Assembly: GCA_004017535.1 (NCBI GenBank)
Contig: SAJS01000004.1
Location: 248,001 to 312,000 of the forward strand
DNA: 64,000 nt
Source of the DNA: Mesorhizobium sp.
Lineage (GTDB): Bacteria > Pseudomonadota > Alphaproteobacteria > Rhizobiales > Rhizobiaceae
Direction of reading: 5' to 3'
The notes beneath the pieces were generated by a model. The model ran no database searches, was not told where the DNA came from, and was given only the letters and a program-made list of their open reading frames with translations. Numbering within the stretch: the stretch's first letter is position 1; the number at the start of each line of letters is the position of its first letter. Position numbers and translations under genes: made by a program. Below are positions 51,702-59,406 of this stretch, one piece after another.

Positions 51702-52769
51702 TCAATGTCCCGGCGTGCCGGCGCCGGAAGACGTGGTGGTGAAGCGATCGAAGAAGATGCGCTCCACCTCGAAGCCGTTCATGAACAGGACGGGCTGCAG
51801 CGCATCGATCATGGGCGGCGGGCCGCAGGCGTAGACGTCGCCCTGCCCGTCGATGGCGAGTTCCTTGAGCTTGGCGTCGACGCGCTCATGCACGAAACCG
51901 CGCTCGCCCTGCCACGAGGCGTCGCCGTTGACGTGCGACAGCACCGGAATGAAGCTGAGCTCGGGATACCGTTGCGTGAGTTCGGCGATACGGTCGAGGT
52001 GGAACAGGTCGTCCTGGGTGCGCGCGCCGTAGAAGAAATAGACCGGCCGCTTCTCTCCGCTGGCGAGGTGGTCGTTGAGGATCGACCACACCGGCGACAT
52101 GCCGGAGCCGGCGCCTACGAGGATGATGGGGCCTTTGCGATCCTCGCGCCGGAAGCAGGTTCCGTAGGGTCCGACGACGGTGACCTCGGCTCCGACCCGG
52201 ATTCCTCCGGAATCGAGTTCTCCGGAGAACTTTCCTTCAGGGTATTTCTTGATGATGAAGGAGAGCTTTTGGGCTTCGTCCGGCGTATTTGCCATGGAGA
52301 ACGAGCGCGTAATCGTCTCCCCTTTTTGCGTGGTGACCGTGATGTCGACATATTGTCCGGCCCAGAACTTGATCGGGGAGTTGAGCTCGATTTGGATGCC
52401 GCGGATGTCGTGCGTCAGCTTCTCGACATTGGCGATGCGGCCCTTGAAGGTCTTCACCGCGATCGACTTCGACAGCACCTCCTCGTCGTAGTTGAGGAGC
52501 TCGACCTCCATGTCGGAATAGGCGATCGACCGGCACAGCAGGATGTGCCCGGTTTCCTTTTCCGTGTCGTTGAGCGCGAAGGTCGAATATTTCAGCATGT
52601 CGACCTCGCCTTCACGCAGCACGCATTTGCAGGCCGAGCACTGGCCTTCCTTGCAGCCATGCGGAAGCGCGATTCCCTGACGGAATGCCGCGTTCAGCAC
52701 CGTCTCGCCGTTCTCGACCTCGAACTCGACCCCGACCGGCTCAAGACGCACTGTGTGAGCGCCGCTCAT
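51702..52769 (-). CDS. prmB: Propane monooxygenase NADH reductase
   Basis: A 355-residue FAD and 2Fe-2S reductase feeding electrons from NADH to the hydroxylase. The N-terminal plant-type ferredoxin domain has C39, C44, C47 and C79 (HGCKEGQCSACKC ... LLCR). The FAD domain has RSFS at 155-158, and the NAD domain GAGSGMSP at 219-226 and YACGPPPM near 330. The ATG at 52769 has GGGAGGAAG upstream; the longer open frame upstream is not ferredoxin-like. Confidence 0.94.
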   Translation of the reverse strand: MSGAHTVRLEPVGVEFEVENGETVLNAAFRQGIALPHGCKEGQCSACKCVLREGEVDMLKYSTFALNDTEKETGHILLCRSIAYSDMEVELLNYDEEVLSKSIAVKTFKGRIANVEKLTHDIRGIQIELNSPIKFWAGQYVDITVTTQKGETITRSFSMANTPDEAQKLSFIIKKYPEGKFSGELDSGGIRVGAEVTVVGPYGTCFRREDRKGPIILVGAGSGMSPVWSILNDHLASGEKRPVYFFYGARTQDDLFHLDRIAELTQRYPELSFIPVLSHVNGDASWQGERGFVHERVDAKLKELAIDGQGDVYACGPPPMIDALQPVLFMNGFEVERIFFDRFTTTSSGAGTPGH

Positions 52770-52874
52770 CGTTTCTTCCTCCCAAAGCTCCGCCATTGCC
52801 CGTCCGGTGGGACAGGATCGGCCGTGTCCGCTTGGGATGGAGGCCCGGAAGGCCTCCATCCCGGTCATTGCGGC

Positions 52875-54542
52875 TTAGTTGCAGGCGTTGATGGTGAAGC
52901 CGGCGCGGTATTCGGCGAGATGCTTCTCGCGGTCCGCGGGGCTCATCTCGCGCAGCAGCGTCAGCGGCGACTGCAGCGTGTGGCCGCGCACGTCGTCGAG
53001 CGTCCACATCTCCTTGTCGTCGAAGCGCAGGTGTGGCTGCGGCACCAGCGTCTTGCCGTCGGACCGGACGAAGTTCAGGTCCTTGATGGCATCGGCCAGG
53101 TCCCAGCCGTGATAGAGCGTCTCCCACTCGCGCTTGCCGCTGAAGCGGCCCATCGCGGGCGTCGGGCGGCCCTGGTACTCGTCGGCGAACGCTTCGACGG
53201 CGGTCCAGCGATCGAGCTCGTGGGCGAAAGTGTAGAGCTTGCCGTCGATCTCGTCGGTGACGATGTCCTCGCGGATGAGGCAGGGCACCAGGCAGGACCA
53301 GCAGCGATGCGGATAGACATAGCCGACGGCCTCGTTGAACAGCAGCACCTTCTCGCCCTTGTGGCTGAGCTTGTCGTACCACTTCCAGAACTCGCCGAAC
53401 TGGGCGTACCAGCCCGGATACTTGTGCTCGAACCATTCGAAGTCGGCGTCGCGCTGCGCCTCGATGCGCCAGAAGTTGACCGGCCAGCCGACGGCGAAGA
53501 ACTGCGCCACCTTGTGCACGTAGAACTTCTCGGTGAGGCGCTTCCAGGCGGTCTGGACGTCGTCGTGATGGATCTTGATGCCGTACTTCTCGAGCGGCAG
53601 CATGTAGGTGCGGTAGTAGTCCTCGAAGATCCACCGGTGCCACATCTCCGCGTAGGACTCCTTGTTCTTGTCGCGGTTGGTGGTGCCGTATTCGATGAAG
53701 GTGCCGATGGCGGCATCGACGATCGCGTGGTTCTGCCAGAAGGCGTAGCGCAGGTCGCGCTCGAGCAGCAGATGGTTCTCCGGCTCCTTCAGCGCGGCCA
53801 TCAGCAGCGAGTGGCCGTTGCCGATGTGGCGGCTTTCGTCCGACTGCACCGAGAGGAACACGGTCGGCAGAGCGTAGTCGCCGTTGCGGGCGGCTTCCGA
53901 CGGCATGGCGACGAAAAGCGTGTTGGTGAAGGCGGTCTCGGCGACTACCGTCAGGTACATGCAGGCGGCGGTCATCGTGTCGCCGGTGATGAAGCCCTCA
54001 CCGAACTGGCGGCCGATCGTCGTGGCGTAGCACTTGCCGAAGGCTTCCTCGGTGATGTCGAACCCGGCCGGGTCGATGTAGTTCTCCATGTACCATTTCT
54101 TGAGGTTCATCTGGATGGTCGAGTGGCGGAACTCATCGACCATCTGCATGGTGAAGCCGGTGCGCAGGTCCTCGCCGGGGGCGAGCCGTGCGACCATCGC
54201 CATCGAGCGCGCCGCAGAGATTTCCGGGAACGGGATGATCGCAAGGAACAGCTTCATCCACTCCACCCAGCGCGGCTCGACATTGCGGAACATGTCGCCG
54301 CGCAACGCCGCGTCGAGAGCGCCGTAGACGCGGTTGTCCTTTTCTTCCTGCATCGGGAAATAGGAGCGCAGCACCTGCTTCATCGGGTCGCGCGGCGCCT
54401 TGGTGATCTTGTAGTCCGTCGGGAAGGTCATCGCCTCCTGGACGTAGGTCGGATTCCAACCGAGGTCGGAAATCTTCTTGGTCGCCTCGCCCACGGAGAT
54501 GCCGCGCTGCGAGGTTATCTTGTTGAGCGTCAAAGACGTCAT
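52875..54542 (-). CDS. prmA: Propane monooxygenase hydroxylase large (alpha) subunit
   Basis: A 555-residue di-iron hydroxylase of soluble monooxygenase group 5 (PrmA/MimA). Iron ligands are E107, E137 and H140 (DEFRH), E202 (AETAF), and E236 and H239 (DESRH). Long stretches such as RSYFPMQEEKDNRVYGA and NYIDPAGFDITE are those of actinobacterial MimA and Methylocella PrmA as I recall them. Substrates of the family include propane, acetone, phenol and other small molecules. The ATG at 54542 lies nine bases after GGAGG; another ATG two codons earlier is too close. A sigma-54 promoter lies about 285 bases upstream. First gene of an eight-gene operon. Confidence 0.94.
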   Translation of the reverse strand: MTSLTLNKITSQRGISVGEATKKISDLGWNPTYVQEAMTFPTDYKITKAPRDPMKQVLRSYFPMQEEKDNRVYGALDAALRGDMFRNVEPRWVEWMKLFLAIIPFPEISAARSMAMVARLAPGEDLRTGFTMQMVDEFRHSTIQMNLKKWYMENYIDPAGFDITEEAFGKCYATTIGRQFGEGFITGDTMTAACMYLTVVAETAFTNTLFVAMPSEAARNGDYALPTVFLSVQSDESRHIGNGHSLLMAALKEPENHLLLERDLRYAFWQNHAIVDAAIGTFIEYGTTNRDKNKESYAEMWHRWIFEDYYRTYMLPLEKYGIKIHHDDVQTAWKRLTEKFYVHKVAQFFAVGWPVNFWRIEAQRDADFEWFEHKYPGWYAQFGEFWKWYDKLSHKGEKVLLFNEAVGYVYPHRCWSCLVPCLIREDIVTDEIDGKLYTFAHELDRWTAVEAFADEYQGRPTPAMGRFSGKREWETLYHGWDLADAIKDLNFVRSDGKTLVPQPHLRFDDKEMWTLDDVRGHTLQSPLTLLREMSPADREKHLAEYRAGFTINACN

Positions 54543-54825
54543 AGCCATAAGCCTCCACCAGATTTGAGTCCCGGCCCTCATGGCCCGGGCAGTCGCGGCA
54601 CACACCGCCGCCAGTTGCAGATCGAACGGCAAGCGACAGGGCGCAGTCGGGTGCCCGGCCAACCGTTCAAGTGGATCACGGCAAAGGTGTGCGACGAGTT
54701 CTCCGGAATGCCCTGGCGCCAGGCGCCGTTGCGGCCGCGTGCGCGGTTTCCGGTCTCCTCCTCCGCTCCTTCGTTCTTGTGGCACCGCGCATCAGGCGCG
54801 ATGGGCTTCTTATGCAAACCTATGA

Positions 54826-54841
54826 AGCAAGGGGCGTGCCA
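54826..54841 (-). promoter_or_regulatory. Sigma-54 (-24/-12) promoter of the prm operon
   Basis: The minus strand reads TGGCACGCCCCTTGCT, a full match to the sigma-54 consensus TGGCACG-N4-TTGCW. The GG and GC elements have the correct spacing. Transcription would start near 54815. Two sigma-54 activator genes are encoded in the same region. Confidence 0.85.
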
Positions 54842-54969
54842 GTTTGAGTTGACGCCGAAATCACTGACCAGTCGCGGGCAAATCAACTTGTGTCCCGGCC
54901 TCAGATGTCGCTGCGGACAGCCTGCAGCCATACAACTGTAAAGAATCGTTACATTCGAAATTTACGGCT

Positions 54970-55007
54970 GTAATATTTCGCAATTATTCGCCTATGCGAA
55001 ATATTAC
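54970..55007. promoter_or_regulatory. Perfect 13-bp inverted repeat, candidate activator (UAS) site
   Basis: GTAATATTTCGCA and TGCGAAATATTAC flank a 12-base AT-rich spacer. The centre lies about 173 bases upstream of the predicted sigma-54 start, the usual distance for an enhancer-binding protein. A third partial half, TTCGCAAATG, follows at 55008. Confidence 0.7.
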
Positions 55008-55099
55008 TTCGCAAATGCAGCATAATCATTTGTCGACAACTTGCAAAGCCGACCCTATCCTTTGATGAGCATGCAGGCGAAGCAGCCAATGGAACGACC

Positions 55100-55564
55100 A
55101 TGCCTGGGAAAGACGACCGCCCCCTGCCGAGGCGCCAAAAGGAAGACGACGTCACGTCCGACCTGGTCCGCCTGATGCCGCGCGACCTGGTGTTCACCAT
55201 GCGCTTCCTTGGCGAGAGCCAGAATCTGCTGCAGCGGCATTTCCAGAGCTTCATGGAAGCCGAGATGGCGGCGGCCGGCATGACTGAGGAAACGCATCCC
55301 ATGATCCATGCCTTCATCGAACGGCACGCGCTGCTGATGCGCGATTTCGTCTTCTCGGGCGTCGCGCTCACCCGCCAGTTCCGGGTCGAGGAGATCGAGC
55401 GTCTGATCGGCGACAGCACCTCGCTGCTGCGCGTCGACATATGGGATCAGCTCAGGGGCCACATCGCCATGGCCGAGCGGCAGTTCCGCAGCCAGGTTCC
55501 CGGCCTGCCGCAGCTCCTGTCAGGCTTGGCGGCGCCTGCGGAAACGCCGCCGGACGATCGTTGA
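55100..55564 (+). CDS. Hypothetical protein divergent from prmA
   Basis: A 154-residue soluble, mostly helical protein. It starts with a charged stretch, then DLVRLMPRDLVFTMRFLGESQNLLQRHF and a long run of helices rich in Met, Phe and Arg, ending in a disordered Pro-rich tail. No family recognised, no signal peptide or membrane segment. GGAACG lies before the ATG at 55100. It is the first plus-strand gene after the prm regulatory region, so it may be expressed with the monooxygenase. Confidence 0.62.
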   Translation: MPGKDDRPLPRRQKEDDVTSDLVRLMPRDLVFTMRFLGESQNLLQRHFQSFMEAEMAAAGMTEETHPMIHAFIERHALLMRDFVFSGVALTRQFRVEEIERLIGDSTSLLRVDIWDQLRGHIAMAERQFRSQVPGLPQLLSGLAAPAETPPDDR

Positions 55565-55572
55565 GGATGCCG

Positions 55573-55836
55573 TCAATGCCGCGAAACAGAGCCGCCCCAC
55601 GCTCCCAGGATCGCCGACGGATCTTCCCGCAACGCCTTGTGCGCATCGGCCATGAGCGCGACCAGCACCTCTTTCGGCAGGCCGTTCAGAGCGGCTTGCG
55701 CCGCGCGAACCGCCGTCGCATCCGGCTCCCGCGCGGCCTCGGCAATCGCCAGGCAGCATGGATGCTGTTGGCCCAACCGCTGTTCGGCCGCCGCGAGCAG
55801 TGCCTGGAAGAAAGTCCTGCCGGTGGTCTCGAACAT
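55573..55836 (-). CDS. Small hypothetical protein
   Basis: An 87-residue, Ala-rich helical protein beginning MFETTGRTFFQALLAAAEQRL and ending DPSAILGAWGGSVSRH. A cysteine pair (HPCCLAI) sits near residue 27. GGAGAAAACCTGAG precedes the ATG at 55836. Its stop lies 8 bases beyond the stop of the convergent 154-residue gene. The opposite-strand frames here have shadow-like composition, so this reading is preferred, but it is not certain. Confidence 0.5.
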   Translation of the reverse strand: MFETTGRTFFQALLAAAEQRLGQQHPCCLAIAEAAREPDATAVRAAQAALNGLPKEVLVALMADAHKALREDPSAILGAWGGSVSRH

Positions 55837-55880
55837 CTCAGGTTTTCTCCGATGCTCAGCCCGCAGCAAGGAGGATGGCG

Positions 55881-56186
55881 ATGACGGAAGCCTCCCCTGT
55901 GCGCGTGGAATTGCTGGAGAAGCGCCTGTCGCTCGTGGCGGCCCTGTCGGGGCTGAACGCGGAGGCCCTGAAATGGACCCAACTCCTCGGCGCGATCGAA
56001 ATGGACATCTTGCGCATGGAACTCGAGATCGGCCGGAGCGGCACCTCCGAGCAACTGGTGCGGGACTTGCATGGCGCTGAAACGAGCGCCGCCTCGATAC
56101 GCACCGCGCTGTCGGACTGCGAGGAGCGCATCGCCGCCGCCGAGCGGCAGGTGGATGAGGTCGACCGCCTGCTGGCCGCGGCCTGA
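55881..56186 (+). CDS. Small coiled-coil protein
   Basis: A 101-residue protein made almost wholly of helix with heptad-like spacing: VELLEKRLSLVAALSGL, then LLGAIEMDILRMELEI and CEERIAAAERQVDEVDRLL. It is probably an oligomeric scaffold or adaptor. AAGGAGG ends six bases before the ATG at 55881, an ideal ribosome binding site; an ATG two codons earlier is too close to it. It lies 23 bases before the WD40-like gene, so the two form an operon. Confidence 0.68.
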   Translation: MTEASPVRVELLEKRLSLVAALSGLNAEALKWTQLLGAIEMDILRMELEIGRSGTSEQLVRDLHGAETSAASIRTALSDCEERIAAAERQVDEVDRLLAAA

Positions 56187-56209
56187 TAGGAATGAAGGGA
56201 ACCTGAAGC

Positions 56210-57340
56210 GTGAACCAGCAAAATATACGCAATCTGACATTGTTCGACCTGCTCGCCAGAAGCTGGGCGCTGCCGTCGGCCGTCGAGACCCTGGAGTTCA
56301 GTGACGACAGTTCCGTTGCGGCCTTCGCCTGCGCGGACGGCACGATCTCCCTTGCTTCGCTCACCGACCCGGAACCGCCGGAGTCGCGGGTCAGGGTAAG
56401 CGGCGATCTCGGCCAGACGACCATCCGACCCCGCGAGAAGCCCCTGGCGCCACTCATCGTCACGGAGCGTCTCCTCGACGGCGCGCCCTTGATTGCAGCG
56501 TCCGGACAATCTGGTTTCCTCGCCGGAGCGTCTGACGGCAGGATCGTGCGCGTGGCCGCGACCGGGGAGATCGACAACACGGACATCCGGCTGGACGGCG
56601 TGATCGTGGCGCTCGATCACGCCCGCGGGCAAGGCCTCACGGCCGTCAGCGACGGCGCGGACGTCGTCCTTGCGACCGCTTCGGGCGGCACTATTCGCTC
56701 GCTGCCGCGGCACGGCGGCGGCAATGTCGCGGCGCTCGGCTTTTCTCCCTCGGGGCGGCAGCTTGCCGTGTGCCGCGGCCATGAGATCTCGATCTGGACG
56801 CTCGTGGGGGAACCCGCTTTGATCCGCACGATCGGTTTCCCCCAGGCGCCGGCAGCGGTGCGGTGGAGCGCCGACAGCGAATGGGTTGCCTGCCCGCTGG
56901 CATCCGGCGGCTTCGGCTTCGCGCGCCTGGCCGACGGGAAGGCCGGCGCCGTCAGCGATTTCCCCGCCCCGGCGCGTACCGTGTCGTGGAGCGAACGCGC
57001 CGACGCGCTGATTGCCTCCGGCGCCTTCCGCATCGCGGCCTGGTCGATGAAGCTTCCGCCGCTCGAGGGCGAGACCGGAGGCGCGCTCGTCACCGGACGC
57101 CCCGGCCTGGTGGTGGTCGAGGCGGTGGCCGGCCATCCGACCCGGCCGCTCGCGGCCGCCGGTTTCGCCAACGGTCAGATCGTCATCGCCCGGATCGGCG
57201 AACGCGACGAACTTTTGGTCAAGCCGTCCGGCGGAGCGATCACGGCCCTGGACTGGTCCGCCGACGGCCGTCACCTGGCGGCAGGCACCGCGAACGGCGG
57301 CGCCAGCCTCATCACTTTCCTCGCCCAGATGTTCAAGTGA
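56210..57340 (+). CDS. WD40-like beta-propeller protein
   Basis: A 376-residue protein built of about seven repeats of roughly 45 residues, each with a small-residue turn and a WS/FS-type strand: ALGFSPSGRQLAVCRGHEISIW, AAVRWSADSEWVACPLASGG, and ALDWSADGRHLAAGTANGG near the end. No signal peptide or membrane segment, so a cytoplasmic propeller, probably a protein-binding platform. The start is a GTG at 56210 after GGGAACCTGAAGC. It follows the coiled-coil gene by 23 bases and precedes a 64-residue gene by 26. A propeller beside a di-iron monooxygenase is unexpected. Confidence 0.78.
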   Translation: MNQQNIRNLTLFDLLARSWALPSAVETLEFSDDSSVAAFACADGTISLASLTDPEPPESRVRVSGDLGQTTIRPREKPLAPLIVTERLLDGAPLIAASGQSGFLAGASDGRIVRVAATGEIDNTDIRLDGVIVALDHARGQGLTAVSDGADVVLATASGGTIRSLPRHGGGNVAALGFSPSGRQLAVCRGHEISIWTLVGEPALIRTIGFPQAPAAVRWSADSEWVACPLASGGFGFARLADGKAGAVSDFPAPARTVSWSERADALIASGAFRIAAWSMKLPPLEGETGGALVTGRPGLVVVEAVAGHPTRPLAAAGFANGQIVIARIGERDELLVKPSGGAITALDWSADGRHLAAGTANGGASLITFLAQMFK

Positions 57341-57366
57341 CGGGCGGCAACGATCAGGAGGAAACG

Positions 57367-57561
57367 ATGCAGACACAACAGACACAGCTGACCCCGGAGG
57401 AAGTGAGCAAGGACGCTTTCTTCCAGCAGCTTGCCAAGCTGTCGGAAGAGATGGTGGCCAGGCACGGCAAAGACTTTTCCATGGGCGCGCTGGTGCTCGC
57501 GGCCCGCTGGATCGCGGAAAACCGCATCGGCGGCGAAGCGCGCGCGGGGAAGCCATCGTGA
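57367..57561 (+). CDS. Small hypothetical protein
   Basis: A 64-residue soluble protein. After a Gln/Thr-rich start it forms two probable helices (EEVSKDAFFQQLAKLSEEMVARHG and SMGALVLAARWIAENRIGG, given here in part). No family recognised. CAGGAGGAAACG precedes the ATG at 57367, a strong ribosome binding site. It is the last plus-strand gene of the block with the coiled-coil and WD40-like genes. Confidence 0.68.
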   Translation: MQTQQTQLTPEEVSKDAFFQQLAKLSEEMVARHGKDFSMGALVLAARWIAENRIGGEARAGKPS

Positions 57562-57608
57562 CGGCGCCAGACCGCGGCGCCACCGCGGCTGGCAGACCGG
57601 CAAAGACG

Positions 57609-57902
57609 TCACGCCGGCGGATGCCGGCGGATGGCCATCTCGGCGCGCTCGCCCTGGTAGATGAGGCAGACCGTGCGCAGGAGCGACGCGAAGTTCGCGA
57701 CCTCGCCATGCAGGTCCACGGCCTCCTCGTAGAGCGAAGCGACGAGGCGCGATACGGACATGCCTTCGCCGGCGGCCATGGCATCCAGTATTTCCCAGAA
57801 CGCGGTCTCCAGCCTGATGCTGGTCGACTGTCCCGAGATGCGCAGGGACCGGCTGGTCTGCGTGAAGCATCGCGGATCCTGCCTGGCCAGGAGCTTGCAC
57901 AT
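57609..57902 (-). CDS. Ribbon-helix-helix domain protein (RHH_4 family)
   Basis: A 97-residue protein matching RHH_4: MCKLLARQDPRCF, then SRSLRISGQSTSIRLETAFW (beta strand and first helix), MSVSRLVASLYEEAVDLHGE (second helix) and NFASLLRTVCLIY. RHH_4 proteins are small probable DNA-binding proteins of alphaproteobacteria. AAGGAGAC sits before the ATG at 57902. It lies downstream of the alcohol dehydrogenase on the same strand, but hairpins separate them. It might regulate this cluster. Confidence 0.85.
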   Translation of the reverse strand: MCKLLARQDPRCFTQTSRSLRISGQSTSIRLETAFWEILDAMAAGEGMSVSRLVASLYEEAVDLHGEVANFASLLRTVCLIYQGERAEMAIRRHPPA

Positions 57903-58033
57903 GTCTCCTTCCGGTTTCCTTCGGGGAGCGGCGCCGATCCGGGCGCAGGTCGCCCAGGCCTTGTTAGCGCGGCTGCAGTTTTCATTGATGCCAATGGGCG
58001 ACATTGCGGCCTCCTGATGCGCGGAAGCGGCAC

Positions 58034-58127
58034 GAGGCAACCGCACGCTGCCTCGCGACATGGTTCGGCATTCCAGGCCTGGTCGCGCGGCAATCGCACG
58101 ACCAGGCCTGGAATCGCATTCCCCTTG
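58034..58127 (-). terminator. Cluster of stem-loops downstream of the alcohol dehydrogenase
   Basis: Three hairpins follow the alcohol dehydrogenase stop on the minus strand: CATTCCC/GGGAATG overlapping the end of the gene (58117-58137), a perfect 16-base stem ATTCCAGGCCTGGTCG / CGACCAGGCCTGGAAT (58070-58085 and 58099-58114) with a 13-base loop, and GAGGCA/TGCCTC near 58034-58053. No T-run follows, so they may act as a strong pause, 3' stabiliser or barrier before the RHH gene. Confidence 0.6.
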
Positions 58128-59180
58128 TCAGGGAATGAGCACCGCGCGGCCGTGGATCTTGCCGTGGTGGAGATCATGCAGCGCCCTGTTGGCGTCGGTG
58201 AGCCGGTATTCGACCGTTGTCAGGTCGACCAGGCCGCGATCGGCCAGCGCCATGAGCTCGACGAGCTCGGCCCAGGTGCCGACCAGATTGCCAATGATGT
58301 TTTTTTCGGTGATGACCATGTCGACGGTTGGGACCTTGATGTCCTCGCCATAGCCGACGACGTAGTAGCTGCCCATCGGCCGGGTCATCGCCAGGCCCTT
58401 GGCGGTGGTGCCCTTCTCGCCGACGAAATCGATGACGGCCTCTGCGCCCTGGCCATCCGTCAATGCCAGCACAGCCTCGACCTCGTTGCCGTCCGCCTTG
58501 ACCAGCTTGTCGGCGCCGATGCGTCCGGCGAGCGTCAGCGAGTCGTCCGATTTGTCCACGACGATCACGTCTGCCGCACACATCGCCTTGAGGCACTGGA
58601 TGCCAATATGCCCCAGCCCGCCCGCGCCGATCACCACGCAGCTTTCACCCGGCAGCAAATGGCGGCTGGCCTTCTTGGCGGCACGATAGGCTGTCAGGCC
58701 TGCGTCCGCGTAGGGCGCGACATCCTTCGGCGCCAGCGTCTTCGGCAGCGCCACGATGTTGCGCTCGGAGGTGCAAAGATATTCGGCGTAGCCGCCATTG
58801 CAGTCGAGTCCCGGGAACTTTCCAGGGCCATGCATGTCGAAGCCGCGGCGGCATGCCAGGCAGGTGCCGCCGGAGATCTTCGGATGGACGATGACCGGGT
58901 CGCCGACCTTGATGCCTTCGACCTCCTTGCCGATCGCCTCGACCCAGCCGGCGTTCTCGTGGCCCATGATCAGCGGCAGCAGGGCATCTCCTGTCGGATC
59001 CATGTGGGGGCGCCATACACCCTCGATGATGTGCAGGTCCGTCCGGCAGACGCCGGCGCCGCCGATGCGCACGATCACATCCGTGGATCTGGTGATCTTC
59101 GGGTCCGGAACCTCCTGCTGGGAGACCCATTCGCTCCCGGTCAGGCTGTCGTCATATCTGGTGAGAACCTGGGCTTTCAT
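58128..59180 (-). CDS. Zinc-dependent alcohol dehydrogenase of the monooxygenase cluster
   Basis: A 350-residue medium-chain alcohol dehydrogenase with both zinc sites: catalytic Cys/His in GVCRTDLH and GHENAGWVEAIG, structural Cys in KISGGTCLACRRGFD, and the NAD-binding VIGAGGLGHIGIQ near residue 180. One structural-zinc Cys of the usual four is not evident in the shortened loop. It probably oxidises the alcohol made by the monooxygenase (for example 2-propanol or a hydroxyketone). GGAGGAGAC precedes the ATG at 59180, and a sigma-54 promoter match lies 53 bases upstream. Confidence 0.9.
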   Translation of the reverse strand: MKAQVLTRYDDSLTGSEWVSQQEVPDPKITRSTDVIVRIGGAGVCRTDLHIIEGVWRPHMDPTGDALLPLIMGHENAGWVEAIGKEVEGIKVGDPVIVHPKISGGTCLACRRGFDMHGPGKFPGLDCNGGYAEYLCTSERNIVALPKTLAPKDVAPYADAGLTAYRAAKKASRHLLPGESCVVIGAGGLGHIGIQCLKAMCAADVIVVDKSDDSLTLAGRIGADKLVKADGNEVEAVLALTDGQGAEAVIDFVGEKGTTAKGLAMTRPMGSYYVVGYGEDIKVPTVDMVITEKNIIGNLVGTWAELVELMALADRGLVDLTTVEYRLTDANRALHDLHHGKIHGRAVLIP

Positions 59181-59232
59181 TGTTGTCTCCTCCGCGGGAC
59201 CGAGCATTGCGCCGGCCTTCGACCAGGAGATC

Positions 59233-59248
59233 AGCAACCTGCATGCCA
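59233..59248 (-). promoter_or_regulatory. Sigma-54 (-24/-12) promoter of the alcohol dehydrogenase
   Basis: The minus strand reads TGGCATGCAGGTTGCT, matching TGGCACG-N4-TTGCW with one mismatch (C to T) outside the invariant GG and GC. Transcription would start near 59221, giving a leader of about 40 bases. Confidence 0.8.
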
Positions 59249-59302
59249 GATCAGAAACACCATTGAAATCAACGATTTGACATTCAGACCCGGGCAAAGG
59301 GC

Positions 59303-59341
59303 CGTTCATCGGCTGAACAGGTCCGGGCGCAAGCTGTTCAG
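59303..59341. promoter_or_regulatory. Repeated GTTCAG half-sites, candidate activator binding region
   Basis: CTGAACAG (59313-59320) and CTGTTCAG (59334-59341) are perfect inverted arms around 13 bases. A further GTTCA-N5-TGAAC overlaps the left side (59303-59317). The region is 70-110 bases upstream of the alcohol dehydrogenase sigma-54 promoter and 66 bases before the divergent activator gene, so one site could serve activation and autoregulation. Confidence 0.6.
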
Positions 59342-59406
59342 TTTCCGGCCAAGCTCAAGTGGACGTCGCGGCGCTTCATGCGCACGCGCGGCGCAGTGGA
59401 GGGACC

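Larger units (their letters stand above)
54549..55099. promoter_or_regulatory. Regulatory region upstream of the prm operon
   Basis: A 550-base gene-free region. It contains the sigma-54 promoter at 54826-54841 and, further upstream, several symmetric sites: TGTC-N6-GACA (54906-54919), TGTAA-N7-TTACA (54937-54953), the 13-base-arm inverted repeat 54970-55007 and the palindrome TTGTCGACAA (55030-55039). Base composition falls sharply in 54920-55060, as in enhancer regions. The untranslated leader would be about 270 bases. Confidence 0.65.

Noticed and set aside
51561..54941. Plus-strand open frame of about 1,126 codons across the monooxygenase operon
   Set aside because: It is antisense to prmA, prmB and part of prmC, which have clear family motifs and ribosome binding sites. 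The long frame results from high GC at third codon positions; its residues are His/Arg/Gly-rich and match no domain.
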